Origin: Gracilariopsis chorda
Lineage: Eukaryota > Rhodophyta > Florideophyceae > Gracilariales > Gracilariaceae
Direction of reading: 5' to 3'
Length of the DNA stretch: 64,000 bases
NCBI GenBank assembly: GCA_003194525.1
Contig: NBIV01000008.1
Span: 124,001 to 188,000, forward strand
In this document: positions 12,729 through 24,059 of the stretch, one piece after another
How the letters are laid out: each line of letters opens with the position of its first letter
Numbering within the stretch: the stretch's first letter is position 1
Position numbers and translations under genes: made by a program
The notes under the pieces: model-generated
What the model was told of the DNA's origin: nothing
Databases searched by the model: none
What the model saw: the letters and a program-made list of their open reading frames with translations, nothing else

Positions 12729-13384
12729 AACGCATCTCTCTTGCTCACCCTAACCATTATTTTGCATCCCATTCATGCCTGGCCAATAGCACAATGTGGT
12801 AACGGTTTGCTACTTTGGGCACTGTTGCTGGCCTGGGACCTATGCAAGACTAAGCTCGTGTGCAGATCGCCAAAAGACTAACCCACTGAGTATCACGGAT
12901 CTTGGAAAGTTCAGGTGCTCCTCTGTGGTATACTGGTAGTTTGAGAGCGATCAGGAAGTCTCAGGGTTTCCTGGGCCTAATATCAGCTTGCTGTGCAGGT
13001 TCCGGGGCGGCCGCCGTGCCGTACCTCTTGGGGCCGGAAACTACATTTCGGTGTGTGAGTAAATGCAGACCAATTGCTACCAACAGACGGGGGTTTAACA
13101 TCAAACGGCTTGAAAACCGGTTGGGCTGACTCCGCCCGTCATAATCCAACAGGAGTATGTCGAGACTCCCTGTGCTGCGCACGACGGCATCGGGTAAATA
13201 AAAATTTTGCAGCAATTATCTTTTAGTTGCTCATGGAACTAAGCCCTGTGGGTGCAAAGCAACAAACTGCAACAGTGTTTCAATTTTAACTTTTTTATAT
13301 ATTGGAAACATATCCTGGAACTTTGACGAATGCTTTAGAGGTTTAGAAAAATAGAATTGATTGTTTTTATTTTTGTAAATTGCT
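12729..13384. other. no supported gene; upstream flank of Helitron
   Basis: No domain or RNA gene recognised. The A+T-rich stretch 13,275-13,384 precedes the first Helitron codons and may hold its promoter; a 5'-TC terminus could not be fixed. Confidence 0.35.
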
Positions 13385-13442
13385 ATGACTCAAGGAGGTC
13401 CACGCCCGACCTCCGCGGGGGCCTACCGCGGGGGCCTAACCG

Positions 13443-13610
13443 AATACTGGAGGTTCCACAGCGAATTCCGGAGGTGCTACGGCACATTCTGGAGGAGCCA
13501 GGGCAAATACAGGAGCTGCCAGGGCAAGTTGTGCTGGCGCAAGAGCCCACTTGGGAGGGGCCAGATCAAATTCGGGAGGGGCCAGTGTGAAATCAGGTGG
13601 CGCAAGGCCA
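13443..13610 (+). repeat. 21-nt minisatellite encoding Gly/Ala heptads, Helitron N-terminus
   Basis: Eight consecutive 21-base units. In the same frame as the acidic repeats downstream they encode heptads such as NTGGSTA, NSGGATA, HSGGARA and NSGGASV. A stop lies immediately before the array in this frame, while an ATG at 13,385 lies in another frame, so one frame change separates start and array. The minus strand is also open across it (LAPPEFA-type heptads), a by-product of the repeat. Confidence 0.75.
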
Positions 13611-13874
13611 AGAGCTGGATGATCTCGAAGATTGCTAGTTCCTCCCGCTCTAGATGAGATGTCTGTGAATGGGAGCGGAGCGCACGTGCAAGGACCAATT
13701 GTTCCACCAGTGGAAGAGGACGAAATTACTTCTGCACATACGTGCGTAGCTGGGGCAAGTGATTCCAAGCACAAATCATGACCACCTTCCTCTCTTATGC
13801 CACCATCTCTCCCACCAATGCTTGCGCATGCCGTCGATGATGAGTGCAACACAACCGAGGAGAAAGATGCGCAT

Positions 13875-14180
13875 TTTCTGCCACAAGTTGAAGAAGAAGA
13901 ACAGATGCCCGTTCCGATGGAATTAGAAGAGGGCGAGATCAATCCTGCTCCCTCACAGCCGCAGCAGTAGCCTTCTCTGCCACACGTTGAAGAATAAGAA
14001 CCGATGCCCATTCCAATGGAATTGGAAGAGGATGAGATCACTCCCGCCCCCCCAAAGCCACCACAGCAACCTGGTCTGTCACAAAAGGCACAAAAAAAAG
14101 AGCAGATGCCAGTTCCTATGGAAGTTGAAGAGGATGAGATCACTCCTGCTCCCTTACATCCGCCACAGCAGCAGCTGCAG
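13875..14180 (+). repeat. about 100-nt tandem repeat encoding acidic/proline blocks
   Basis: Three clear units spaced about 100 bases apart (near 13,905, 14,004 and 14,106) encode MPVPMELEEGEINPAP, MPIPMELEEDEITPAP and MPVPMEVEEDEITPAP, each followed by a Pro/Gln run. A more diverged fourth unit occurs near 13,710 (PPVEEDEITSA). Units 1 and 2 carry stops at their ends. This was probably a disordered N-terminal extension of the Helitron protein. Confidence 0.72.
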
Positions 14181-15969
14181 TACCCATAGCACCCACAGCA
14201 CCAGCTTGATACGACGATCATGCAGTGTGATGGACGTCCGGAACGAGAACTGTATCGCATGTACCATGAGTGGGATACCGTGGCAGATGAAGCTTGTAAT
14301 GATCCAGCTATCCGTGCAAGCGTTCCAGAGTTTGAGACATTTTCCACTGTCGGTCAAAAGCGATGCAGAAGATGCAGCTAGCACCCACACACGCTCACCT
14401 ACTGCCCGTACCAGTACTGGAAATTCAGACTTCATAGCTGCAAGTACTGAGGATGCGTTTCGCTTGGCAAAAGGACCACCGGAATGTGCTGTAGAATCAG
14501 AAGAATATTAAAATGGGGCATCAATTTCCGCAGAAGGCATAGCAACGAGTTGGTTCGAAGTCTTTATAGGCTTACAGCGTTTCAATCCCATTTCCTCTAC
14601 TTGAATACACTCTTTGTCACGACGAAAGCGTTTATGGGCATGTCTTATGTGACGGGAGGCAGTCCTTTCTTTCTCAGACTTGAGGGCAATGCAGCTCTTG
14701 CTCTCCCCACGCCGAACCAGACAAACACGTGCTACAGGTTTCTGTGGGGTACCGGTCCGCCTTCCTTGGATCCATCTCACTATGTGCGTGCCAATCTGCG
14801 TGCTTTCGTTCAGTACATCAACATAAGAGACATCGTAATAAATTTGTACGATGTGATCGAGCCGAAGCCAGACGTAGTGCATGAACGTTACCGATCCATG
14901 CTTAGCATACAACGGCAACAACATCCAAATGCGGAGAACGCCGTAGATATCAGCGTGCAAGCATTGGAACAAGGAGTAGTCGTACGTGGATACGAAGGAA
15001 CTCGAATTGATTTAGTCAGAGTTTCTCATGCCGATGTTGGCCTTCTCCTTGAACATGTTCCTGGTGGGGCGCCAACCATGATGAGAACGCTCGTGGTTGG
15101 TCCGACTGGCCTGTAGCGAGTATATTCTCAAGTACCACGCTTCGTAGAAGGAACCGTAACACAAGGGCACGCTGCAGTAACCACTGCTGGTGCTGCGGGA
15201 GCATGGGCGACTTCGAATGCCACAAACAATGTGCAAGTGCGGTACCGACTTGTAAAAACGGTAAAGAGTTGATTTTGGAACATGGTCGAGTGCCTGGAAG
15301 CCCTAGAAAATGATGGTAGACTACTGGGAAACAAAGTTGCATATAACGATGGACACTTTTTAGCAACTCTTTTTCAAAAGCGCATATGCTCGTGTGCTCA
15401 CACCCAACTTGAAATGGGCTTACGAATGCCTACTGCATTTTCCTATATGCCTTACGTGGGTTACAAGTGGTATAAATTGTATGGTTCGTAGATACAGCAT
15501 GGGCCACTTCGCATAATGTGAATGGACAACTTACATGAGATTCTGTGTGGTTGCATCTGGATTAAAGGTACATCACGTAGCTGTAGACGTGTGATTGTGT
15601 GTGCCAGCACGTGCACCGTACAAAATGGACTTATTTTATCGATATGGATGCACTGTAATGTGAGCTTGTGCATTGTCATGGTCATGATGACGCAAGTAAG
15701 TCATTATACAGGGCTTTGACATGCTGGCACATTGTCGTCATGGTTGTTTGAATTACCGTGCTTCGTTGGCATGTGCTGGAATAATGCTATGCATGGTTGT
15801 AGTGAACTGTCACCAGTTTTTGCAACCCTTATTGTGTTATGTTTGAACATGATTGGTAGTATTGGCTGTCCGCACTTAGTGGTTACGGTTTTTCTTGTAG
15901 TTGTAATGCACTCTAGTGTTGCTATATAAGTTGCAGATGTTGCATCTCCAATCAGACCACCCCAAGGCT

Positions 15970-16021
15970 GACAACCTTCACTCTTGTTCTTACTTCTTTC
16001 TTTCTTTCTTTCTCATTTCAG
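15970..16021 (+). promoter_or_regulatory. 3' splice-site-like tract inside Helitron
   Basis: An almost pure pyrimidine run with (CTTT)n ends in CATTTCAG. Sequence upstream (15.5-15.95 kb) does not look coding while sequence downstream reads as Helitron protein. The donor is uncertain; GTAAGT at about 15,691 is one candidate. Confidence 0.5.
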
Positions 16022-19000
16022 TCGAAGCCCAGCTTCATCTATCACCTTCATTTATCATCAACACAGAAAAGAGAACTTTCCAACTTCTCTACCCGTACGA
16101 TGATCAGCAAGAACCGTTTGACATTGGCCTGTTTTTGCATGCAAGAAACTCCACAAAGCAAAGCTCAGGTCTTAGCGTCAACGAGTGGAACCTCCGAAAG
16201 CTCTCCTGGGCTGAGAACGCGAAGCGACGTCTGCACTCTATCGACATCCTCGTAAACAGTGGACCTTTGATGCAGATGTGGATGCTCTGCACGCACACAA
16301 ACATTGAGGACTTTCAGCTACGTGTCCTGGAAAGAGAAAAACAAGCACGTATTGTACAAAAGCAAGAACTCCAGCAAGCCCAACAGAATACAGGTCATGT
16401 GTCTCCATCGCATTTCACACAAATGGGAAGCATATTTCTGCCCGATGACTCAGTCAACTCAGCTCCGTACTGGAATAACAAGCACATGGATGTACAGGTG
16501 ATCGTAGCGCGGAGAGGACCGCCTTCTCTTTTCATTACAATCACCATGAAAATCTGGAGAGAGAACATACAGCGCCTTGGTATGGACACCAGCAATCGCA
16601 GAGCATTTACGGCACAGAGTAACCGCCCTCGACCTTTTGACCGACCGGATCTGATTGCAAGGGTGTACAACCAGTACGCCAACAACTTCATGAAGGAGTT
16701 GGAGAAGAACTCTGAGAACATATTTGGAATGAAGTGCCTGGGGCTTGCATGAAAGCTTGAGTTTCAATAACGCAACATGCGTCATTACCACATGCTCGTG
16801 GGACTCGAAGGAGGCTTGATTGAAGACCTCGATGTGATCTGCGAGCTGATTCGTGCAGAACGTCCCCTTCCAGGCGAAGACGACGCGTTGAGTGGCCTCA
16901 TTCGTTCCATGCACAGGCACTGCCCCTCCCCCTATTGCCGGAATCGCGCTGGGTGGTGCAAGTTTGGATATCACAGCAACATGATTGTGCAGGAGACGTA
17001 CGTTGAAAAAGGCACGACTCGCGTGATCTACCACAGAAGAAGGCAAGAAGGCCTCAAAATTGTGCCGCCCAACCCAAGTCTGACCAAGAAGTCCCATATC
17101 AGCGTAGAACGCACGCAAGGAGGGAGCGCAGTGGCTTATCTGATGAAGTACGCGTTTAACCAGCGCATAACGTAAGAGGTGGTGCTTAATTTGAGTGGTG
17201 CTAATCAGACCGGCACGCAAAACGAGCAGCAAAAAGAGCCCGAGGTGCAGAACGATATTCGTGCATACATGCGAGCACGTGTGGTGGGCGCCATCAACGC
17301 CACTTGGAGAGTTTATAGAGTTGCGACATGTGCACATCATACCAAAAGTAGAGCGACTTGCCATGCACTTGGAAGGAAAGCGGAACGTTCTGCTGAGAGG
17401 TACAAACCAGCCCCTTTCTCCATCGCAGCCTTCTATGCTGGAGAGTTACTTTGCCAGTCTTGAAGCATACGGAAACCTCGACTACCTTTCTTAGTTTGAA
17501 AAGGTACGTTTTTTATCGAACGCTACCTGCACGTGTGCTTAATCAACACGACGGAGACAGCACTTGGGTGCCCACAGACGACTGCGATCCGCCCATGTAG
17601 GTGGGAGAGCGCACAGAAGATGAGCAGGGCGTCGCAAGGATCAGAGGTGTTTCACTGTTCAACATTGAATTCTTTGCTGTGCGCTTGCTACTCATGAATC
17701 ACGGCTTGAGCTCTTATGAAGACGCAAGGACTTTCAACGAACAGCAGTATGAAACGTATCGTGAAACTGCGATTGCAAGCAGACTGCTCGCGGACAAATA
17801 TGAGTTTGATATTGCGTTCCAAGAAGCAGTTCAGGTCTACAGCACTCCCTCCAAGCTACGACGTCTGGTTGTGAGACTATACCAACAAGGCGCAGACACA
17901 GGAAAAATGGCTGTAGACAACTGGGAGGTGCTATGTAGCGACATCCATATAGCCGATGAGCAGCAACGGAAGCAAGAAATGTATCGACGTGTGGTGGCGA
18001 TCTCAGACCTGTACGGTGGACAAATGCTACGCGATCACAGCTTCTTTTCGTAACACCTAGAGAAGAATGATGCAGCATTGACTGAGAAGAATCGAGCTAC
18101 AACCACTCGAGACGCGCACGTGCTGCAAAATTCGTCAACGTTGCAGTCAAGGTACGCTAACTTAAAACCTCGCTAAAGACAAGTCATTGACCGCGTCATT
18201 GCCGCATTGCAACAACTAAAACCGCGGCAAGAGCAAATAAGCATTACAGGAAAGTTTTTCTTTGTGCAGGGATCAGCAAGTACTGGAAAGACATACGTGC
18301 TCAACCTCCTTCGCGATATCGCTGAGTCGGAAGGAATGCTCGCCGAAGTGACTGCTACACAATTGTAGCATCGTTGTACGAAGGTTGCAGCACTTTACAT
18401 AGCCTGGTCGGACTGAGAGTAGCTGAAAAAGGCACGAAAAACAGCACTACAGCCACGTTGTCCAGATACGGTCCCAGATCTCAACGTGCGGAACTGCTCT
18501 GCGATATGCAACTGCTCTTCTTGGATAAGGAGTCCATGCTTTCAAGAAAAGCTTTTCGAACTCATGGATGCATTGCTCAAAGATCTTCGCTGCATTGGAA
18601 TGGAAAACCAGCCTCCGTTTGGGGGCTTGACCATCGTTCTATCCGGCAAATACTCACAGTTGCTTCCCGTTGTGCCGCAGGTGTACATGGAGGCTGAGCC
18701 GAGCGGAAATTTGAGACCAGTGTACACAAATATTCTCAACGAGGTACCATGGAAGAGTAATCTGTCGGCATTGTGTTCGGTTCAAGTTCTGTATCTCACC
18801 GAACAAGTACGCCAAGCCGATCATCCGGCATTTGCGTGGCTGTTACGTTCCATTGCATGCAACATCATGTCAAACAACGCTCCACTACCACCCAGAACCA
18901 CCGGCGGGATGCAAACAGCTTACCGTTTCCTGTGGAAGTGGCTCAAAACATAACGAAGAGGATGCAGATCTCAGCAAAATGCTCATCGCGTCCACAAATC

Positions 19001-20018
19001 AGTTTGTCGATGAACCTAATGCGGCAGCGCTTGATCTGTTTCCTCATGAAAGCTTCACTCTTCCTTCAGCTACGACAGTACAACCTGACTGTGGACAAAA
19101 CTTAGAGCCCGAATTCACCAATACTATTGTTCCCGAGTTTTTATATCAGTATGCACCTACTGGAGTACCACCTCATAACTTGGACTTGAAGATTGGTGTG
19201 CCAGTTATGGTCATTCGAAACGTGCTTCATCGTGCTGTGGTCAATTGAAAGCTGTTCGTAGTCGTGCGTGTCGATCATTTTAGAATGCAGGTGGCTCCAT
19301 TCGACGAGAACGGACAGGTGCTAAAACGACAGCTCCTTCATCGTATCGACTTTGAGTTTTCTTTCGCAGACATTTGCATGCTTCGATAGCAGTTTCCCAT
19401 TCTTGTCGCGTTTGCAACTACCATTCACAAATGACAGGTAAAGCAGATGGATGGTTTGGTTGTGGATGTGCAATTAAACTTCTTCTGCGCCGGTCAGTTG
19501 TACGTGGCTGTTTCGTGCGTTCGAAGAAACGACCATATGCTGCTCCTGAATGACCGGCAGCCTACATCCCGGAATGGGCACAAAATTCATTCCATACCTG
19601 TGGCCATCGCAAACCCAGTTCTGCCTGAATCTATTCAGTTATGCATCCCTCCACAACCATTATCATGTTTCTTACGTTCTCCATTCATTGAATTAAACTG
19701 CTTGGGTTTTTGTTTTTGCGTTCTTTACCCTTTTCTATTTCCTCCCAACGCTATTTATCACTATTCCACCGCTGCTGAAGGCCAATTAACCGCCCTGCAT
19801 GTCAGTCTAAGTGAATTCAAAACTCCCATTTGGGGCAACGCCTTCCTACCATTTAAAACATTCAGCGGCAGCAGCAACTGCAATAGCAAAGCTAACTGCT
19901 TAGTGGGTGGCACTCTCATAATGACTGCAGTTCCAGCCAGTTATAGAAAGCAAATCGTCGCGCTTAATCCTCACTGGCTCGCACTGCTGTCAAATTAGGC
20001 ACCTATTGACAAACACTT

Positions 20019-20372
20019 ATGGCTCCGGATACTCTTGGTGCCGCAGCGCCCTCGGGGTTCTACGAGCGTTATTGCAAGCATAAGCAAGCAAAGTCCTCAA
20101 TGAGTCTAAGAACGCTACTACATCAACAAAGCTACAAAGATGAAGGGGCCACGCAGCGCCGCCTGCGGCCGAAGACAGCTTCTACGTGTTGCACAGTAAT
20201 CTTTTGCACGTTAAGGAAGTGTTATACTTATATTCAAAGTCGTGGAATGGACCCAACGCAGCCGGCGTTTCTTGCGGTGCTGTTCGCGGAGATAGTCTGC
20301 CACGATGCGGAACACCACATTTTTCGCTTAAAAGTATTTCAGCAGACCGATGAGGACATCAAATTCCTCTAG
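20019..20372 (+). other. unidentified 117-codon frame
   Basis: Open plus-strand frame starting with ATG, with no family I recognise. It lies between the end of readable Helitron sequence and the POLE pseudogene and could belong to either or be chance. Its composition (many Cys, Gln and Lys) is unlike the intact genes of the window. Confidence 0.25.
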
Positions 20373-20574
20373 AACGACGTAGGGGCAGTGGATGATGTGT
20401 TTGGAACATAAACAAATTAAAATATGGATTTATTGTCACAGTTCGTAGTTTTGTGTGCCATGTAAATCATTTGTTGCAAAAACCACATTGGAAAAGCTCC
20501 TCAGATGCGGGATTTGCCTTGATGATATCGTAGCTAAGAGCTCAGAAGCTGTATTGTATTTTCAAAAGTCTAAA

Positions 20575-22763
20575 AGCGAGTCGAAAACTTGATCTTTCAT
20601 CAGGCCTCCCTCTACATGTCTCATGGTGTAGATGGTAGATCAAGGGCCTTATACGCATTGGTAGCACCAGATGCGAAACTGGCGCATGTTCTAGTTGTTA
20701 CACCCACAGAAGCAGTCGGGATCAATCTCAAACGACTTTTGAGAAGTATTGCTGGAACGAGGGAAAAGCTTAGGAGCGCAAATCCCGACTCAACACGTGA
20801 TGGAAGCAACCCAGAAGAACCGAATGAGAAAAGCAGAGCCTTCATTCTCTCAAAGGACTCAAAATTTTCTACAATTGTTTTGGAGACCCAGAAAGGGACT
20901 TGGGGTAAAACACAACGTCAGTTGTCAAACTTGCGAGACGAGTTACTGCTATCAGATAAACTACGATCCTCTGGTTTGAAAATCATGCTTATCGCCCAAA
21001 GCTCAGCAATGGACACGGGTAATGCAAAGAGTGCCATGTTTGATTCAAAGGAGAAAGAGAGGTATCTTTGCGCGAACGTGTCCGCTCTTGAATCGTGCGT
21101 TCCAGCTGTTCGAGGCTGTTCTGTCATTCGAGCCCAACTCAACGCCGAGGACGGCAATTACATGCCCATTGCCTGGGAAAACCGTGCAGCGTCCAATGCT
21201 TTGTCGAGATTTGCAGGTGTTCGCGATTGGATTCCGAACCAACTACTTCGATCCAGGTTCTCCGAACGTCCAACTGGGAATATGTATTTGACAGATGTTC
21301 ATTCCCAGGCCCTTGATGTGCTGGTAGGCCGAGATTTAATCGACAGGGACCATATTCTGTTGGCTACTAATCCCTCTCAGCCAGACCTGGTTGGTTGTGA
21401 AAAAGATGCCAACAAGCTGCAAAACGAACTGCCATCAGTTCCAGAGATCATATGACCCAGTTCGTACTGCGCGGTGTGTGTGGATACTGAGGCGAATAAT
21501 CTATGTATTTCTCCCATTCTTTCTTCATCATATGTTAAACAAGCTGAAGAAACTCACCTTGCATTTGCTACAGCCACGAGGGGAAGCTTTGGGGCGGCGA
21601 GAACAGCGATTACTTCCTCGACATCAAATATATTATTTGGCAATGATGAAGGTGTAGATTGAAAACGCATGGCACCACTAGATGAGATGGCATCATCGCC
21701 ACCATTTTTTCGCAATCTCAAGGATCTTGTGAGAAGCTGGGACAGAACCGCGTTGCAAGAAGAAAGCCCTGAAGCTCCTGTTATCAAACTTAGCCTTTCA
21801 AATTAATTGAATCACTGGAATCTATCAGAAGCCTCAATATTGTACGATCCTGCAGTAGCCAGATTCTTGGGCTGATTAGTCAGGAAGGTGTTCCTGCAAT
21901 TGGTCGCGGAACTAAGGAGTCAGGGGCTCCCCGTAGTATATTCATAGTCATCTAGACTCTTTCTGGCCACTCCGAAAAACCGAACAAGTAGCGGACTGCG
22001 GTATGCAGGGTTCGTCGAGAAGCCTGTGAAGGAAAAGTCTCTGTTTTGTCACTCAAGAATTTATCCTGTAATTGGGGTATACGCTGGTCCGTTGTTAGTG
22101 GATCGTCTCAAACATGGTGCAATGCCTGCACCAGAAGGACCTCTAATTCTGAATGAAGAGTTTGCGGAGGCAAAAGCCTGAATTTCAAGCAGGCAACGAG
22201 TATAAAGTAGTCAGCATATTTTACTAATTCGAATGGAATGGGATTTACAGCGTTATCATCCCGTACTGATCGCAGTATTGTGCACATAGGTCGTAGAAGA
22301 GTTAAATAGGCGTCTAATGGTGCAGAGACTGCTAACAGAAGAGATGGAGTCTAATATTGAACTAGAACGCTGAGAACAAAGTAAGCAAGACGAACCGAAA
22401 GCGAAAAAGCGCCGCTTGAAACCGAGGGGAGATGAATTTGCTCAAGAATTGAAGTCGCTGGTTAGAAGCCTAGTCCCTCAACGCGTACAGAAGTTCCATG
22501 AAATGCGAGAAAAGTTTCCATCCTTGACTTCTGCTCGTGTACCGTCGGCCCTCACGACTCTTGCAGACAGGAACAGAAATCCCACATTAGATTTTGTTCG
22601 ATCTTTGTGTCAGTTTCTTTTGATGGATTCGACACCAACGGAGAAAGCTGCAGAAATGCGTCCGAATCTTTTCCATATGCTTGGCGTTCGAGACCTCGCA
22701 ATTGAAGCTCAGTTTTTCGATCCTGCGCTTCTAGTGCTGCTTCAAGATGTGATATATACCTAA
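20575..22763 (+). pseudogene. POLE: DNA polymerase epsilon catalytic subunit pseudogene (C-terminal half fragment)
   Basis: About 730 codons in one continuous plus-strand frame resemble the non-catalytic C-terminal half (DUF1744 region) of Pol epsilon. Recognisable landmarks in order: SRALYALVAPDAKLAHVLVV (about 20,640), AEDGNYMPIAWENRAASNA and VRDWIPNQLL (21,148-21,250), YCAVCVDTEANNLCIS followed by ILSSSYV (21,470-21,535), SILYDPAVARFLG and VRKVFLQLVAELRSQGLPVV (21,835-21,945), and at the end TLDFVRSLCQFLLMD, LGVRDLAIEAQFFDPAL and LQDV (22,585-22,760). The frame is never shifted but is cut by roughly ten stops (the first at 21,453-21,455). No splice sites are needed to follow it, so it may derive from a processed copy or an intronless gene. 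The catalytic N-terminal half and the C-terminal zinc fingers are absent. It is not functional. Confidence 0.83.
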
Positions 22764-23590
22764 TGGAATGCAGTTATCAACTGGCACACTACCAGGGACT
22801 CCAGATTGTGGTCGCATGACCATAGGGAGCAATCTCAGGACGAGGTTGGGCATCAAAAGAATCTGCCTTGGGCGCAAGTACTGTGGGAATTCCTACGATA
22901 CGATGCAAATCGAACTGGACCTGACGAGAATTGCCTAGAAGGTTCATACGTCGTATTAGGTTCGGGATTTGAAATGTAGGAAGTGTTAGATGCTGAAAAG
23001 AGAGAACAAGACATGTCACTGTTATTGCGGTGGGAGCCCATTCGAATCGACGTATAGCTGCTGGGTGAGTAAGCTTCTCCAAGCTCTTCGTGTAGTGCAG
23101 CTGACACTCATGGGTTTGAGTATTTGACAGAGAACGTTTCATGGATGTGCGAAACACTTGATTAGGCTCACTCTGCACGAATTCTGAGGCACTGTAGGCG
23201 AGTCCCATGGTAAAACACTTACCATGTTAACGTTTTACACTATGGTTTTGTGGAAGATCTGATTACAACTCTACTTGAGCTACTTTTTAACCTTCCATGG
23301 CGTGGTGCAGGTATCAGGATGAGTGGCGTTTAGTTGACCTAATACCTACTTCTGCGTGGATTCCATGAGACACGCAATTGCATCGCAGAGGGAAGGTGCT
23401 GAGACTCTATGCGATTGTTGAAGTGTGACAACCATTTTATTGAAGAACAAGACAGCACGAAAGGGAGGAGGGCAAGGTTTCTGTCGAAGAATACTCCCAA
23501 AGCAGAGATTGGTACCTTTGCTACCGTCCGTAGTACGACTGAACGTGTACTTTTGGTCAAGATCTCGCCACTTCGAATGAATACAACCAA
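22764..23590. other. no supported gene; flank between POLE relic and hAT-2
   Basis: A 139-codon minus-strand frame (23,208-22,789) is open but unlike any family I know. The first part may be decayed continuation of the POLE copy. Nothing else is supported. Confidence 0.35.
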
Positions 23591-23610
23591 AGGTGGAACG
23601 CAGTCGATTG

Positions 23611-23790
23611 GATTGCAATCGATTGCAATCCAAAGATTGCAATTTCCGATTGCAGAAGTCCTGGACAACTGAAATCTGATGGTTGCTATTTCAGCAATCG
23701 TGCCCATCAAATTGCAATCGATTTCAACTGAGGGGCAACTCTGAAACTTTCTGGGTTGCCCCTCAGTTGCAATCGATCTAGCAGAAAGTA
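23611..23790. repeat. left subterminal repeats of hAT-2 (GATTGCAATC palindromes) and 15-bp hairpin
   Basis: The palindrome GATTGCAATC occurs twice head to tail (23,611-23,630), with close variants at 23,635, 23,711 and 23,768. A perfect 15-bp stem (CAACTGAGGGGCAAC, 23,725-23,739; complement at 23,755-23,769) with a 15-nt loop lies among them. The same palindrome is clustered at the far end of the hAT-2 coding sequence (31.2-31.35 kb), as expected for transposase-binding subterminal repeats. Confidence 0.65.
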
Positions 23791-24059
23791 GTCTAAAATT
23801 CTTGGACTTTAGAATCCGTAGTAACGTCAATTTAAACCATAACCGTCACTTATCGACAAAAAAGTCGTTACAATGTTGGAAAACCTCTTTAATACAGATC
23901 GCTACGTTTGCATAAACAACCAGAAGCAAATCTCGAAGATAAGCTGACAATTCGTAGACCAATACACTGATTCCTCACGACTTTGTCTGTGGCACAATAC
24001 TACGCGAGGACAAGCGTTATCAAACCATCACACTTCCTTCAATCCATCACACTCCTTTT

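Larger units (their letters stand above)
13385..19640 (+). mobile_element. Helitron (rolling-circle transposon), broken
   Basis: Plus-strand remains of a RepHel protein. The Helitron helicase-like N domain is at 16,450-16,752 (SAPYWNNKHMDVQ, PSLFITITMKIW, RPDLIARVY). The Rep domain follows: HUH motif HYH at 16,783-16,791, a Cys-rich segment near 16,915-16,990, and SHISVERTQGGSAVAYLMKY at about 17,095-17,150 with the likely catalytic Tyr. A Pif1-like helicase runs from 18,265 to about 19,560 (GSASTGKTY Walker A, PPFGGLTIVLSG, LYLTEQVRQ, and the late motif CAGQLYVAVS). There are in-frame stops (for example 16,750-16,752 and 17,173-17,175) and at least one frame change near 17,330. A strong pyrimidine tract plus AG at 16,020-16,021 suggests a former intron. 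Exact TC and CTRR ends were not found; the limits are those of the readable coding sequence. Confidence 0.85.

Noticed and set aside
12900-13200. tRNA- or SINE-like segment (GGTATACTGGTAG)
   Set aside because: It resembles an A box, but no B box at proper spacing and no cloverleaf is present.
13436-14347. 303-codon open frame on the minus strand across the Helitron repeats
   Set aside because: It is the antisense of two tandem repeats whose plus-strand reading connects to Helitron protein. The Gly/Ser/Cys and LAPPEFA-like composition is a by-product of the repeats.
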